Assembly: GCF_017744045.1 (NCBI RefSeq) | Contig: NZ_JAGHRD010000003.1 | Strand: one strand, 5' to 3' | Length of the DNA stretch: 64,000 nucleotides | Source: Pelagimonas sp017744045 | Lineage (GTDB): Bacteria; Pseudomonadota; Alphaproteobacteria; Rhodobacterales; Rhodobacteraceae | Shown here: in pieces, positions 25,133 through 33,251 of the stretch | Layout of the letters: each line of letters opens with the position of its first letter | Numbering within the stretch: the first letter of the stretch is position 1 | Notes under the pieces: model-generated | Seen by the model: the letters and a program-made list of their open reading frames with translations, nothing else | Told to the model about the DNA's origin: nothing | Database searches by the model: none | Program-made: the position numbers and the translations under genes

Positions 25133-26332
25133 TTAGCTGACTCGTCGTCCATTGCTCCAGACCGAGCGGATTAGATGTGTGTCGCCCACCATTCGGATGC
25201 GCACCAGATCGGCGCGTTTGCCGGTCTCGATCACGCCGCGATCCTGCAAGCCAGCCGCCACTGCCGGGCTTTCTGTCACGCAACGAATGGCGCGGGGTAA
25301 GTCTTTCCAAACGCTCGCCAATTTGAACGCCGATTGCAGCAAAGCCGCCGGAACATAATCCGAAGACACGATGTCGAGCAGATCCATTTCTGCCAGTTCC
25401 AAAGCCGAGACATTGTTGGAATGCGACCCGCCGCGCATGATATTGGGCGCGCCCATCATCACGGCTATGTCTTTGTCATGACAGGCTTTTGCCGCCTCAA
25501 CCGTGGTTGGAAACTCGGCCAGATGAATGCCATGCCCCGCCGAAACCGCGACCTGCTCGGCGGTGGTGTCATCATGGCTGGCCAGCACCGCACCAAAGCG
25601 CGCCGCCTCGGCCACGGTGCCCGCCTCATGCGCATCCCCGTGCGCCTCGCGCAACCCTTTAAGATGCGCCACATGCTCCTCAAACTCCGCATCACTCATG
25701 CCGCGTTTCTTGGCCACATATTGCTTGAGTTTTGAGATATCGCGGAACTGGCGCTGCCCCGGCGTGTGATCCATCAGGCTCACAATCCCGACCCGGTCAT
25801 CGGGTCCAAATTCCGCCAGTTCCTGCAAGAGTGTTTCAGAACAGACCTCGGCACGTAAGTGCAGGAAATGACTGATTTTTAACGCCCCCGCCGCGCGCAA
25901 TTCCAGCATCTCACTGGCCAGGTTGCGGGCATATTTCGAATAGCCACCCTTGCTGCCCTCTTTGACAATCGACCCCACCCGCATCGCGTCAAAAACCGTG
26001 GTGATCCCGGTCGAAGCCAGCTCGGCATCATGGGCCACAATCGCCGCCGCATGGGGCCATTCCACCCCCGGGCGCGGCTCGATATGACGCTCCAGATTAT
26101 CGGTATGCAGCTCGACCAGACCGGGGATCAGAAAATCCCCTTTGCAATCCATCGCCCCCACCGGAATATCCCCGGTTTCCTCAACCGCCACGATCTGCCC
26201 CTGCGAGACACTGACAGCGCCGGTAAAGACCTGATCGCGGGTCACAACCTTGGCATTGGCGAAGCAGAGATTTTCTGTCACATCACCGTCATCGGTTTGC
26301 GGCAAAAGCGTTGGAGTGAAAGGCGAATTCAT
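25133..26332 (-). CDS. phnM: PhnM, alpha-D-ribose 1-methylphosphonate 5-triphosphate diphosphatase
   Basis: Amidohydrolase-superfamily enzyme of the C-P lyase pathway (399 aa). It removes pyrophosphate from ribose-1-methylphosphonate 5-triphosphate to give the PhnJ substrate. The metal-site signature LIPGLVELHTDNLERHIEPRP is the PhnM hallmark. Later family segments are VGIVSLMDHTPGQRQF, AVLASHDDTTAEQV, FPTTVEAAK and ...VSSDYVPAALL. It is the last phn gene on this strand. Its ATG (26330-26332) overlaps the ATG of a plus-strand phn gene within CATG, so its leader lies antisense to that gene. No good ribosome site is visible, only a weak GAGAG. Confidence 0.95.
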   Translation of the reverse strand: MNSPFTPTLLPQTDDGDVTENLCFANAKVVTRDQVFTGAVSVSQGQIVAVEETGDIPVGAMDCKGDFLIPGLVELHTDNLERHIEPRPGVEWPHAAAIVAHDAELASTGITTVFDAMRVGSIVKEGSKGGYSKYARNLASEMLELRAAGALKISHFLHLRAEVCSETLLQELAEFGPDDRVGIVSLMDHTPGQRQFRDISKLKQYVAKKRGMSDAEFEEHVAHLKGLREAHGDAHEAGTVAEAARFGAVLASHDDTTAEQVAVSAGHGIHLAEFPTTVEAAKACHDKDIAVMMGAPNIMRGGSHSNNVSALELAEMDLLDIVSSDYVPAALLQSAFKLASVWKDLPRAIRCVTESPAVAAGLQDRGVIETGKRADLVRIRMVGDTHLIRSVWSNGRRVS

Positions 26333-27005
26333 GTCAGACTACTCTCGTTTCGGAATTTTCTATCTGCCCCCAAACGGGGCTTTGGCGGCGTTTGGCGCGC
26401 AGTGGCTGGGCTGGGATGTCGAGACCGGCACACCGCGCGATTTGCCCGATGTGGCCGAGATTGATGACATCACCATGACACCGCGCAAATATGGCTTTCA
26501 CGGCACGCTGAAGCCGCCCTTTGTGCTGGCTGCGGGCACCGATCTGGACGGGTTGAAATCCGCGCTGACCACGCTTTGCGCCACCCAAGAACCAGTCAGC
26601 GTCCAGGGGCTGGAACTGGCGCAGCTGGGGCGTTTCATGGCGCTGGTGCCCTTTGGCGATACCGCCGATCTGGCCGCCCTCGCCGCGCGTCTGGTGCAAG
26701 AGCTCGACAGGTTTCGCGCCCCCGCCTCCGAGGCAGAGCTGGCGCGGCGTCGCAAGGCCAATCTCTCCCCCGCGCAAGAGGCGCATTTGCTGAAATGGGG
26801 CTACCCTTACGTGCTGGATCAGTTCAAATTTCACCTGACCCTGACCGGAAAATTGTCCAAACAGCAGGCCCGCATCGCGAGCGAGGCTTTGCAGCGCCTT
26901 CTTCCCGACTTGCCGCAACCCTTTGAGATCAAAGAGGTTGGGCTGGTGGGCGAACGCCCGGACGGTCGGTTTGAAACGATCCAACGCTACACCCTTTCCG
27001 GCTGA
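26331..27005 (+). CDS. DUF1045 / phn-operon 2H phosphoesterase-like protein
   Basis: 224 aa, start ATG 26331 after GGAGTGAAAGG. Matches the phosphonate-operon family (DUF1045, TIGR03223) of the 2H-phosphoesterase fold, with two H-x-T motifs: FHGTLKPPF (about residue 50) and FHLTLTG (about 167). 2H enzymes hydrolyse cyclic phosphodiesters, so it might act on the 5-phosphoribosyl-1,2-cyclic phosphate made by C-P lyase, a step done by PhnP in E. coli. No phnP is seen here, so this is a reasonable inference. It lies on the opposite strand between phnN and phnM, overlapping phnM by 2 bp head to head and phnN by 19 bp tail to tail. Confidence 0.85.
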   Translation: MSDYSRFGIFYLPPNGALAAFGAQWLGWDVETGTPRDLPDVAEIDDITMTPRKYGFHGTLKPPFVLAAGTDLDGLKSALTTLCATQEPVSVQGLELAQLGRFMALVPFGDTADLAALAARLVQELDRFRAPASEAELARRRKANLSPAQEAHLLKWGYPYVLDQFKFHLTLTGKLSKQQARIASEALQRLLPDLPQPFEIKEVGLVGERPDGRFETIQRYTLSG

Positions 27006-27532
27006 AGCAGCGCACGCGCCTCTGCAATGGTATCCGCGAGGGCACCATTATTGCTCACCGTCACCACGCGCAGATGCGCCGGCAGATCCGCACCGCTGCG
27101 TGCCAGCCGCTGTGCGATACCCTCAGCACTTTCGCGCCCCCGCCCGGCCAAACGTTTGGCCAAGACCTCGGCACTGGCGGTCAGGTTCAACACGCGAAAA
27201 TCGGCAAAGACCTCATGCGCCTCGGCCAGAACCGCGCGGGACAGGTTGATCAGGTAATTCTGCCCGGCATTGGCCTGTTCCTGCACCCGCGCCGGGATGC
27301 CATAGGACAGCCCATGCGCCTGCCAGGACAGGCAATAGGCCCCCGCTTCCTGTCGCTCGGCAAACTGCGCCGGGCTGAGCGAGGTAAAATCCTCACCCCC
27401 CAGCTCGGCCGCGCGGGTGATGTCGCGTTTGACTAGCTGGTAAGAGCCATCAGCGGCCATCAGCCCTGCCATGACGCTGTCTTTGCCGACGCCCGACGGG
27501 CCAACGACAGCTATGACTCTACCCGGTGTCAT
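26987..27532 (-). CDS. phnN: PhnN, ribose 1,5-bisphosphokinase
   Basis: Guanylate-kinase-like enzyme (181 aa) that phosphorylates ribose 1,5-bisphosphate to PRPP, recycling the C-P lyase sugar product. The P-loop is AVVGPSGVGKDSVMAGL at residues 9-25. Conserved stretches are KRDITRAAELGGEDF and YCLSWQAHGLSYGIPA, the GMP-kinase-like substrate region. Start overlaps the phnL stop by 4 bp. The 3' end overlaps the convergent plus-strand DUF1045 gene by 19 bp. Confidence 0.93.
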   Translation of the reverse strand: MTPGRVIAVVGPSGVGKDSVMAGLMAADGSYQLVKRDITRAAELGGEDFTSLSPAQFAERQEAGAYCLSWQAHGLSYGIPARVQEQANAGQNYLINLSRAVLAEAHEVFADFRVLNLTASAEVLAKRLAGRGRESAEGIAQRLARSGADLPAHLRVVTVSNNGALADTIAEARALLQPERV

Positions 27533-28212
27533 GCCGCCGCTCCGACACCAAAGCCAGACAGGTCAATCTCGCGATCACAGACCTCGGAACGCGCCTCGGC
27601 ATCGTGGAAAATACCGATAATCGCCGCGCCGCGGGCTTTGGCCTCTTTGATCAGCGACAACACAACCTCGCGGTTCACCGGGTCAAGGCTGGCGGTGGGT
27701 TCATCCAGCAGCATGGCCGGATAATCATAGGCAAAGCCGCGCGCGATATTCACCCGCTGTTGTTCCCCCCCCGAAAACGTCGTGGGCGAAAGCGACCAAA
27801 GCGTTTCGGGAATGTTCAAGCGGCGCAGCAACTCTTCGGCCCGGGCCCGGGCCGCCTCGCGCTCCTGCCCCACCGCCAAAAGCGGCTCGGCCACTACATC
27901 CAGCGTCGCCACCCGCGGCACCACGCGCAGGAACTGGCTGACATAGCCCAATGTATCGCGGCGCAGGGCCAGGATCTGGCGCGGTTCGGCCCCTACCAGA
28001 TCCAGATCACCAATGCGGATTGACCCGGAGGAGGCAAAGTAATTGCCATAGATCATCCGCATCAGGGTGGATTTCCCCGCCCCCGATTGCCCGGTCAGCG
28101 CCACGCATTCCCCCGCCGCCACCGACAGGTTCGCCCCGCGCATCACGTCGATCACGGCGCTGCCCTGATTGTGAAGGGTGAAGCTTTTGGAGAGGTTTTC
28201 GACTGTAATCAT
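27529..28212 (-). CDS. phnL: PhnL, C-P lyase complex ABC-type ATPase
   Basis: ABC protein (227 aa from ATG 28212, preceded by CAGGTG; a longer frame from 28272 begins inside phnK). It shows Walker A LTGQSGAGKST, signature TFSGGEQQRVNIARG, Walker B PAMLLDEPTASLD and HDAEAR. It has no transporter partner: PhnL works with PhnG, PhnH and PhnI in attaching phosphonate to the ribose of ATP, and binds the core complex through PhnK. 4 bp after phnK and overlapping phnN by 4 bp. Confidence 0.95.
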   Translation of the reverse strand: MITVENLSKSFTLHNQGSAVIDVMRGANLSVAAGECVALTGQSGAGKSTLMRMIYGNYFASSGSIRIGDLDLVGAEPRQILALRRDTLGYVSQFLRVVPRVATLDVVAEPLLAVGQEREAARARAEELLRRLNIPETLWSLSPTTFSGGEQQRVNIARGFAYDYPAMLLDEPTASLDPVNREVVLSLIKEAKARGAAIIGIFHDAEARSEVCDREIDLSGFGVGAAA

Positions 28213-28216
28213 GGTG

Positions 28217-28987
28217 TTACACCTGCAAAACAGAGCTGACCAGCAGCTGGGTATAGGGTTCTTGCGGATCATCCAGCACCTGATCGGTCAGCCCGGTTTC
28301 GATCACATGCCCGTCTTTCATCACCATCAAGCGATCCGCCAGCAGACGCACCACAGCCAGGTCATGGGTCACGATGATCGCTGACAGGCCCATGTCGCGC
28401 ACCAACCCGCGCAGCAGATCGAGCAGGCGCGCCTGAACCGAAACATCAAGGCCGCCGGTGGGTTCATCCATAAAGACGAGGCGCGGATTGGTCACCAGAT
28501 TGCGCGCGATTTGCAGACGCTGCTGCATGCCGCCAGAAAAGGTGGTCGGCCGGTCGTCGATACGCGCCTCGCTGATCTCGACCCGGCCCAGCCAGTCGGC
28601 GGCGTTGTCGCGGATATCGCCATAATGGCGCGCGCCCACGGCCATCAGCCGCTCGCCGACATTGCCGCCAGCGCTGACATTCATCCGCAGCCCGTCCCGC
28701 GCATGTTGGTGGACAAAGGCCCAATCGGTGCGGCGCAACATGCGCCGCTCGGGCTCGCTCATCTGCAAGGTATCGCGCGGGCCAGCCTCGCGCGTGTCAA
28801 ACACCACCTGCCCTTGATCCGGGCTCAATTGCCCCGCCAGACAGTTCAGCAAAGTGGTCTTGCCCGAGCCACTTTCCCCAACGATCCCCATGACTTCGCC
28901 CGGATAGAGGTCAAAGCCCACATCGGTGCAGCCCACATGGCTGCCATAGGTCTTGCGGATGTCCCGCACGGATAGCAAAGGTGTCAT
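28217..28987 (-). CDS. phnK: PhnK, C-P lyase complex ABC-type ATPase
   Basis: 256 aa from ATG 28987, with GAAAGGA before it and ATGA overlap with phnJ. Starts TPLLSVRDIRKTYGSHVGC. Walker A VGESGSGKTTLLNCLAG, signature TFSGGMQQRLQIARNL, Walker B RLVFMDEPTGGLDVSVQ, resembling the oligopeptide-ATPase subfamily. In E. coli PhnK docks onto the PhnGHIJ core via PhnJ. The C-terminus DPQEPYTQLLVSSVLQV is typical. No frameshift or loss of motifs. Confidence 0.95.
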   Translation of the reverse strand: MTPLLSVRDIRKTYGSHVGCTDVGFDLYPGEVMGIVGESGSGKTTLLNCLAGQLSPDQGQVVFDTREAGPRDTLQMSEPERRMLRRTDWAFVHQHARDGLRMNVSAGGNVGERLMAVGARHYGDIRDNAADWLGRVEISEARIDDRPTTFSGGMQQRLQIARNLVTNPRLVFMDEPTGGLDVSVQARLLDLLRGLVRDMGLSAIIVTHDLAVVRLLADRLMVMKDGHVIETGLTDQVLDDPQEPYTQLLVSSVLQV

Positions 28988-29832
28988 GCTGCATCCTTTC
29001 CAACATGCCCCGCCGCGCGGCGGCTTTCGCAATAATCGGTGTCCGAGCAGACAAACATCCGCCCGCCCTGATCATCGGTGATGACCTCATCAAGATAGGA
29101 GTCCTCGGCCCCGCACAGCGCGCAGGCATGGGGGGCCTTGGACGCCTCAAACGGGTGATCGTCAAAATCAAGGCTCACCACCTTGGTGTAGGGGGGCAGC
29201 GCATAAATGCGCTGTTCGCGCCCCGCCCCAAAAAGCTGGATCGCCGCCATTTCCATCTTAGGATTGTCGAATTTCGGGATCGGCGACGGGTCCATCACGT
29301 AACGCCCCTGCACCTCGACCGGATAGGCATAAGAGGTGGCGATATGGCCGTGGCGGGCGATATCCTCGTAGAGCTTCACATGCATGAGGCCATATTCCTC
29401 AAGCGCGTGCATCTTGCGCGTCTCGGTCTCGCGTGGCTCAAGGAAACGCAGCGGTTCGGGGATTGGCACCTGATAAACAAGGATCTGATCCTCGCTCAGC
29501 ACCTCTTCGGGGATGCGGTGGCGGGTCTGGATCACCGTGGCCTCGGCGGTTTTGCTGGTGGTGGCCACATCAGCCGTCCGCTCAAAGAATTTGCGGATCG
29601 AGACCGCATTGGTCGTGTCATCCGCGCCCTGATCGATCACCTTGAGCGTGTCATCGGGTGTCAATGTCGCCGCCGAAACCTGCACGCCACCGGTGCCCCA
29701 ACCATAAGGCATCGGCATCTCACGACTGGCAAAAGGCACCTGATAGCCGGGGATCGCCAACCCCTTGAGGATCGCGCGGCGGATCATACGTTTGGTCTGT
29801 TCATCCAGATAGGCGAAGTTATAGTCACTCAT
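28984..29832 (-). CDS. phnJ: PhnJ, C-P lyase radical SAM subunit
   Basis: Catalytic subunit that cleaves the C-P bond of ribose-1-methylphosphonate 5-phosphate to methane and cyclic ribose phosphate, using SAM and a 4Fe-4S cluster. 282 aa. Four conserved cysteines at 237, 240, 262 and 268 (ACALCGAED; MFVCSDTDYCESR) match the E. coli set (241, 244, 266, 272) with constant offset. The start GYNFAYLDEQTKRMIRRAIL-like region is standard. GAGGACACGAT gives a ribosome site. Only 29 bp separate its start from a divergent plus-strand small gene, so it must be read either through that antisense region or from a promoter inside it. Confidence 0.97.
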   Translation of the reverse strand: MSDYNFAYLDEQTKRMIRRAILKGLAIPGYQVPFASREMPMPYGWGTGGVQVSAATLTPDDTLKVIDQGADDTTNAVSIRKFFERTADVATTSKTAEATVIQTRHRIPEEVLSEDQILVYQVPIPEPLRFLEPRETETRKMHALEEYGLMHVKLYEDIARHGHIATSYAYPVEVQGRYVMDPSPIPKFDNPKMEMAAIQLFGAGREQRIYALPPYTKVVSLDFDDHPFEASKAPHACALCGAEDSYLDEVITDDQGGRMFVCSDTDYCESRRAAGHVGKDAA

Positions 29833-29861
29833 ATCGTGTCCTCACGAAGTGGGAGTGTGTT

Positions 29862-30143
29862 ATGCAAATGGTCGGTTACTTGATCTGTGCCTTTGTCAGC
29901 TTCATCACGCTGATCCTTGTCTGGCGCTGGCGTGAACGTCGCCGAACCCACAGGCGGCGAAGCAGCTTGCGCTCTTTGCCAGACGGGCGCTGGGTCTGGA
30001 CAGAACCTGATGGCACCGAAATGGTTTCGAACATTCATCCTGATCGCCCCGGCGGAGCTTGGTTTAAGCCTGGTCTCCTGAACGGCAGGACACCTTTCAT
30101 TGATCGCCAAGACCTGGGTGGTCGGGGCGGCCCGGAGTGCTAA
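29862..30143 (+). CDS. Small single-helix membrane protein A (unknown, paralogue of B)
   Basis: 93 aa, ATG preceded by GTGGGAG. One N-terminal membrane helix (MVGYLICAFVSFITLILVW) is followed by a very basic stretch (RWRERRRTHRRRSS) that would keep the tail in the cytoplasm. A short tail DGRWVWTEPDGT, then HPDRPGGAWF. The same tail pattern recurs in the gene 103 bp downstream (GTWVWTDFDGS; HPEEKGGDWY), so the two are tandem paralogues. I do not recognise the family. It lies opposite to the phn operon, between phnJ and the HAD gene. The paired conservation, membrane topology and ribosome sites argue that it is real. Confidence 0.65.
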   Translation: MQMVGYLICAFVSFITLILVWRWRERRRTHRRRSSLRSLPDGRWVWTEPDGTEMVSNIHPDRPGGAWFKPGLLNGRTPFIDRQDLGGRGGPEC

Positions 30144-30174
30144 ACGCTCTGCATCCAGAGGCCCGGTTAGAGTG

Positions 30175-30190
30175 CGCTCTGGCCAGAGCG
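30175..30190. repeat. 16-bp perfect palindrome between the small genes
   Basis: CGCTCTGGCCAGAGCG, perfectly self-complementary, 31 bp after gene A and 56 bp before gene B. No T-tract follows on either strand, so it may be a protein-binding site or a mRNA hairpin rather than a terminator. Confidence 0.45.
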
Positions 30191-30246
30191 TCCGAACCGC
30201 ATTAATCTTGGCCATGACATTGCCCTTTTCCGAGTGAGGTGAAGAC

Positions 30247-30522
30247 ATGAACGGCACAGTGATTGCGTTCTTCATGGCGGCCGTGGTTGCGGCCATAATC
30301 GGCACGGTGATCTGGGACAGCCGCCGGCGCAAACGCCGGCGCGCCAGCCTGCATCAGGACAGCAGCGGCACCTGGGTTTGGACCGATTTTGACGGCTCCA
30401 CCCGCAGCTCGCGCACCCATCCCGAAGAAAAAGGTGGTGATTGGTACAATGAACCGGGCGGCGGAGGTTATGATGGCGGCTCTGACGGGGGCGGTGATGG
30501 AGGCGGGGGCGGCGGCGACTGA
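30247..30522 (+). CDS. Small single-helix membrane protein B (unknown, paralogue of A)
   Basis: 91 aa, ATG preceded by GAGTGAGGTGA. Membrane helix MNGTVIAFFMAAVVAAIIGT, basic segment DSRRRKRRRASL, then the shared motif GTWVWTDFDGS...HPEEKGGDWY and a Gly/Asp-only tail ending DGGGDGGGGGGD. The shared order with protein A (helix, Arg-rich, WVWT-x2-DG, HP-x4-GG-x-W) shows duplication. The tail is the main difference. It ends 2 bp from the convergent stop of the HAD gene. No function is assigned; the WVWT/DG module could be a small folded domain on the cytoplasmic side. Confidence 0.65.
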   Translation: MNGTVIAFFMAAVVAAIIGTVIWDSRRRKRRRASLHQDSSGTWVWTDFDGSTRSSRTHPEEKGGDWYNEPGGGGYDGGSDGGGDGGGGGGD

Positions 30523-30524
30523 CA

Positions 30525-31127
30525 TCACAGCAGCCCCCGCTTGATCAACTCGGCCTCTAAGGACTCGGCCCCGGTGAAGTGGATCGCATCCATCCCCGCC
30601 GCCTTGGCTCCGGTCACGTTTTTGGGGCTGTCATCGATAAACACGCAGTCCCCTGCCTTAACACCAGCGCGCTCACACAGGATCTCATAGATCCGCGCAT
30701 CGGGCTTGATGATCTGCTCTTCGCCAGACACCACGGTCACACCAAAGGCGGTTTTTAGCTCGGGGTGCAGGTTGCAGCCCACCGGCCAGGTCTCAAGCGA
30801 CCAATTGGTGATGGCGTGCAGCGGCACGTCACGCGCCTGCAGGCGGTGCAGCAGATCCCAGCTGCCCTCCAGCTTGGTCTGAACCGTGCGATCAAATCGT
30901 CCGACATAGCCCGCCAACCGTGCGCGATCCTGGGCGTCGTCAATTTCCAGCGCCAGATCGCTAAAGCGTTCGCCACCATCGGCGCGCAGGTTACGCTCGG
31001 CAAAGGATACGCGCTCCATAAACGCCTGCACAGCCTCAACACTGCCCAGCTCATCCAGCCAGGCCAGATGCGGCTGCCAATCCAGCAGCACTCCGCCAAT
31101 ATCAAACACCACGACAGAGGGTTTCAT
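30525..31127 (-). CDS. HAD-superfamily hydrolase in the phn operon
   Basis: 200 aa haloacid-dehalogenase-type phosphatase, class IA. Motif I VVFDIGGVLLDW has the nucleophilic Asp but Gly in place of the second Asp, as in the YihX-like branch. Motif II is HAITNWSLE, motif III KPDARIYEIL, motif IV CVFIDDSPKNV. Its start overlaps phnI by 4 bp, so it is co-transcribed with the C-P lyase genes. A role in dephosphorylating a pathway intermediate such as ribose phosphate is possible but not shown. Confidence 0.85.
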   Translation of the reverse strand: MKPSVVVFDIGGVLLDWQPHLAWLDELGSVEAVQAFMERVSFAERNLRADGGERFSDLALEIDDAQDRARLAGYVGRFDRTVQTKLEGSWDLLHRLQARDVPLHAITNWSLETWPVGCNLHPELKTAFGVTVVSGEEQIIKPDARIYEILCERAGVKAGDCVFIDDSPKNVTGAKAAGMDAIHFTGAESLEAELIKRGLL

Positions 31128-32236
31128 TCCGCGGCCTCCGGCACCTGGTTAGCCATGTCGGCAGCTACACGGGCTTCCTCCACCTCTTTGCGCAGGGTCC
31201 GAACCAGCTCCAATTCCGATTGGAAATCAACGTAATGGGGCAGTTTGATATGTTCGAGGAACCCTGTCGCCTGGATATTGTCACCATGGCTCAGCACAAA
31301 TTCCACATCCTGCGCAGGGGCGCCGACATTGTCCTCGCCCAGCTCTTCCCAACGCAATGCCCGATCCACCAACGCCATCGAGATCGACTTGCGTTCAGAC
31401 TGTCCAAAGACCAGCCCATAGCCGCGGGTAAACTGCGGCGGTTCGGTTTTTGAGCCGGTGAACTGGTTCACGGTCTCGCATTCGGTCAGGGTGATTTCAC
31501 CAATCTCGATGGCAAAACCCAGCTCGGGGATCTCCATTTCAACCGCAACCTCGCCAATGCGCAGCTCACCGACAAAGGCATGGTTGCGGCCATAGCCGCG
31601 CTGGGTGGAATAGGCCATGCCAAGGGCAAACCCCTCATCCGAGCGGGTCAGCGCCTGCAGGCGCAGCGACCTGTCCGCAGGAAATTCCAGCGGCTCACGG
31701 GTCAAATCCGGTGGGGTGTCCTCGCCCTCGCCCGCCTCTTCGATCAGCCCTTCGCGGTTCAGAAATCCGGTGACATGTGGCACGGGATCGGCGCTGGCCT
31801 CGCGGCTTGGGGCCTCAGGCACCTCGCCATTGGCGGCCAGCTGGAAATCTATCAAACGGTGGGTGTAGTCAAAGGTCGGCCCCAAGACCTGCCCGCCCGG
31901 CAGATCTTTGAACGTCGCCGAAATGCGCCGCTCGCAGGCCATCTCAGCGGTATCCAGCGGCAGGCTACCGCCAAAGCGCGGCAAAGTCGTGCGATAGGCC
32001 CGGATCAAAAAGATCGCCTCGATCATATCGCCGCGCGCCTGCTTGATCGCCAGCGCCGCCAGATCAGGATCATAAAGCGAGCCTTCGGCCATGACGCGAT
32101 TGACCGCCAGCTTGAGCTGTTCGCGGATCTGCGCCACGCTCAGCTCGGCAATATCCGTGTCGCCCCGGCGTTCTTCGCCCAGCCAGGCATGGGCATTCTC
32201 AATGGCGCGTTCGCCGCCCTTTACAGCCACATACAT
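31124..32236 (-). CDS. phnI: PhnI, C-P lyase core subunit
   Basis: 370 aa, the subunit with purine nucleosidase activity that, with PhnG, H and L, displaces adenine from ATP by phosphonate. Start MYVAVKGGERAIENAHAWL is diagnostic. Later conserved blocks: GSLYDPDLAALAIKQARGDMIEAIFLIRAYRTTL (about residues 55-88), RRISATFKDLPGGQVLGPTFDYTHRL, YGRNHAFVGELRIGEV and HVKLPHYVDFQSEL-like end (EHIKLPHYVDFQSELEL). Coupled to phnH by a TGATG junction and to the HAD gene by 4 bp. Complete. Confidence 0.96.
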   Translation of the reverse strand: MYVAVKGGERAIENAHAWLGEERRGDTDIAELSVAQIREQLKLAVNRVMAEGSLYDPDLAALAIKQARGDMIEAIFLIRAYRTTLPRFGGSLPLDTAEMACERRISATFKDLPGGQVLGPTFDYTHRLIDFQLAANGEVPEAPSREASADPVPHVTGFLNREGLIEEAGEGEDTPPDLTREPLEFPADRSLRLQALTRSDEGFALGMAYSTQRGYGRNHAFVGELRIGEVAVEMEIPELGFAIEIGEITLTECETVNQFTGSKTEPPQFTRGYGLVFGQSERKSISMALVDRALRWEELGEDNVGAPAQDVEFVLSHGDNIQATGFLEHIKLPHYVDFQSELELVRTLRKEVEEARVAADMANQVPEAAE

Positions 32237-32802
32237 CAGTTGACCTCCGTGCTGCGCGGCAGGGCCGCGACATGCGCGCCTGCGGTAAAGACAAAGTCCA
32301 GTCCCAAAGGGAACAGGGTATGATTGGCCTGAAAGGCGGCAATTTCGGGCAGGGAGAGCGCCGCACTGTCCTTGATCCCGGGACCGCGCAGGGTGGTGCC
32401 GCTTTGCGTCAGACTATCGCTTTCCACGATCAAGGTGGCCGAGCGATCCGGGTATTCGGCAGTGCCGATCCGGTACTGCTCCAGAGGCAGCAACTCCTCC
32501 CAGCGTCCCAGCGCGAAATCCGCCCTTTCGGCCGGGACCAAGGGCGCGCCAAAATGAAACGCCACCCAGCCGCGCATTTCTGCACTGTCAAAGCTCGGGG
32601 CCAGATAGAGGCCGGTATCGGCGTCGCACAGGGTCAACAGGGCGACCGCCGCGCCGATCGACAGCGGTGCAGGCCCCTGCCCGCCGCTGACCTCAAAGAT
32701 CTCGCCCGGACGTGCCATAGCGTTCATCAGGGCGCGAAACCCGTGGGCGGCCTCCTGGGCCGGATTGGCGAACCCGCCGCTGAGTGCTGCACTGTTCATC
32801 AA
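32236..32802 (-). CDS. phnH: PhnH, C-P lyase core subunit
   Basis: 188 aa. PhnH is a PLP-transferase-fold protein without PLP, a structural part of the PhnGHIJ complex. Typical segments: GFANPAQEAAHGFRALMNAM, ARPGEIFEV, LTLCDADTGLYLAP, and GPGIKDSAALSLP followed by PLGLDFVFTAG. Overlaps phnG by 4 bp and touches phnI. No oddities. Confidence 0.95.
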   Translation of the reverse strand: MMNSAALSGGFANPAQEAAHGFRALMNAMARPGEIFEVSGGQGPAPLSIGAAVALLTLCDADTGLYLAPSFDSAEMRGWVAFHFGAPLVPAERADFALGRWEELLPLEQYRIGTAEYPDRSATLIVESDSLTQSGTTLRGPGIKDSAALSLPEIAAFQANHTLFPLGLDFVFTAGAHVAALPRSTEVN

Positions 32803-33251
32803 TCTTCCCCTCGCGCCATCGTAAAGAATTCAACCTTGGTGGCGGCGGCCTTGCCGGCGCGGGTCGCGCGGCGTGTCGCCATCTCTTGGCGCAATGGGGC
32901 CAGCACCGCGTCGGCGATGTGATCCGCCGCCTCGGTCTGCATCAGCGCATCAATCAAAGCCGCGCTCAGCGCATCCTCTTTGCTGCGCCCCTGTACATAG
33001 CCATGGCCAACCGTCCCGCATTCCAGCTTGAGACTGGCGCGGGTCACGGTGATTTCGCCCAGATTGAACGGAGCCCCCGTCCCCCCGGCCCGACCGCGCA
33101 CCATGACGCTGCCAATTTCGGGGGCGCGCAACAGCTCGTGAGACGGGCTGAGATCCAGCGCCTTCAACAGGTCTCTTGCCCGTCCGGTGGGCGATTTTGC
33201 CAGCAGGCTCAGCCAATCGCGCCGCGCCGTGTCTGTTGTTTGATCGAGCAT
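32799..33251 (-). CDS. phnG: PhnG, C-P lyase core subunit
   Basis: 150 aa, first gene of the C-P lyase operon. PhnG forms the inner dimer of the core complex with PhnI. Segments RRDWLSLLAKSPTGRARDLL, VMVRGRAGGTGAPFNLGEIT and ECGTVGHGYVQGRSKEDA are family signatures. Start ATG 33251 with a GAAGGTTG ribosome site; the candidate PhnF operator begins one base upstream of the start codon. Confidence 0.95.
   Translation of the reverse strand: MLDQTTDTARRDWLSLLAKSPTGRARDLLKALDLSPSHELLRAPEIGSVMVRGRAGGTGAPFNLGEITVTRASLKLECGTVGHGYVQGRSKEDALSAALIDALMQTEAADHIADAVLAPLRQEMATRRATRAGKAAATKVEFFTMARGED

Noticed and set aside
29829..30332. 167-aa minus-strand frame between the HAD gene and phnJ
   Set aside because: On the phn strand but lacks any family signal, while both plus-strand genes opposite have ribosome sites, a membrane helix and shared motifs.
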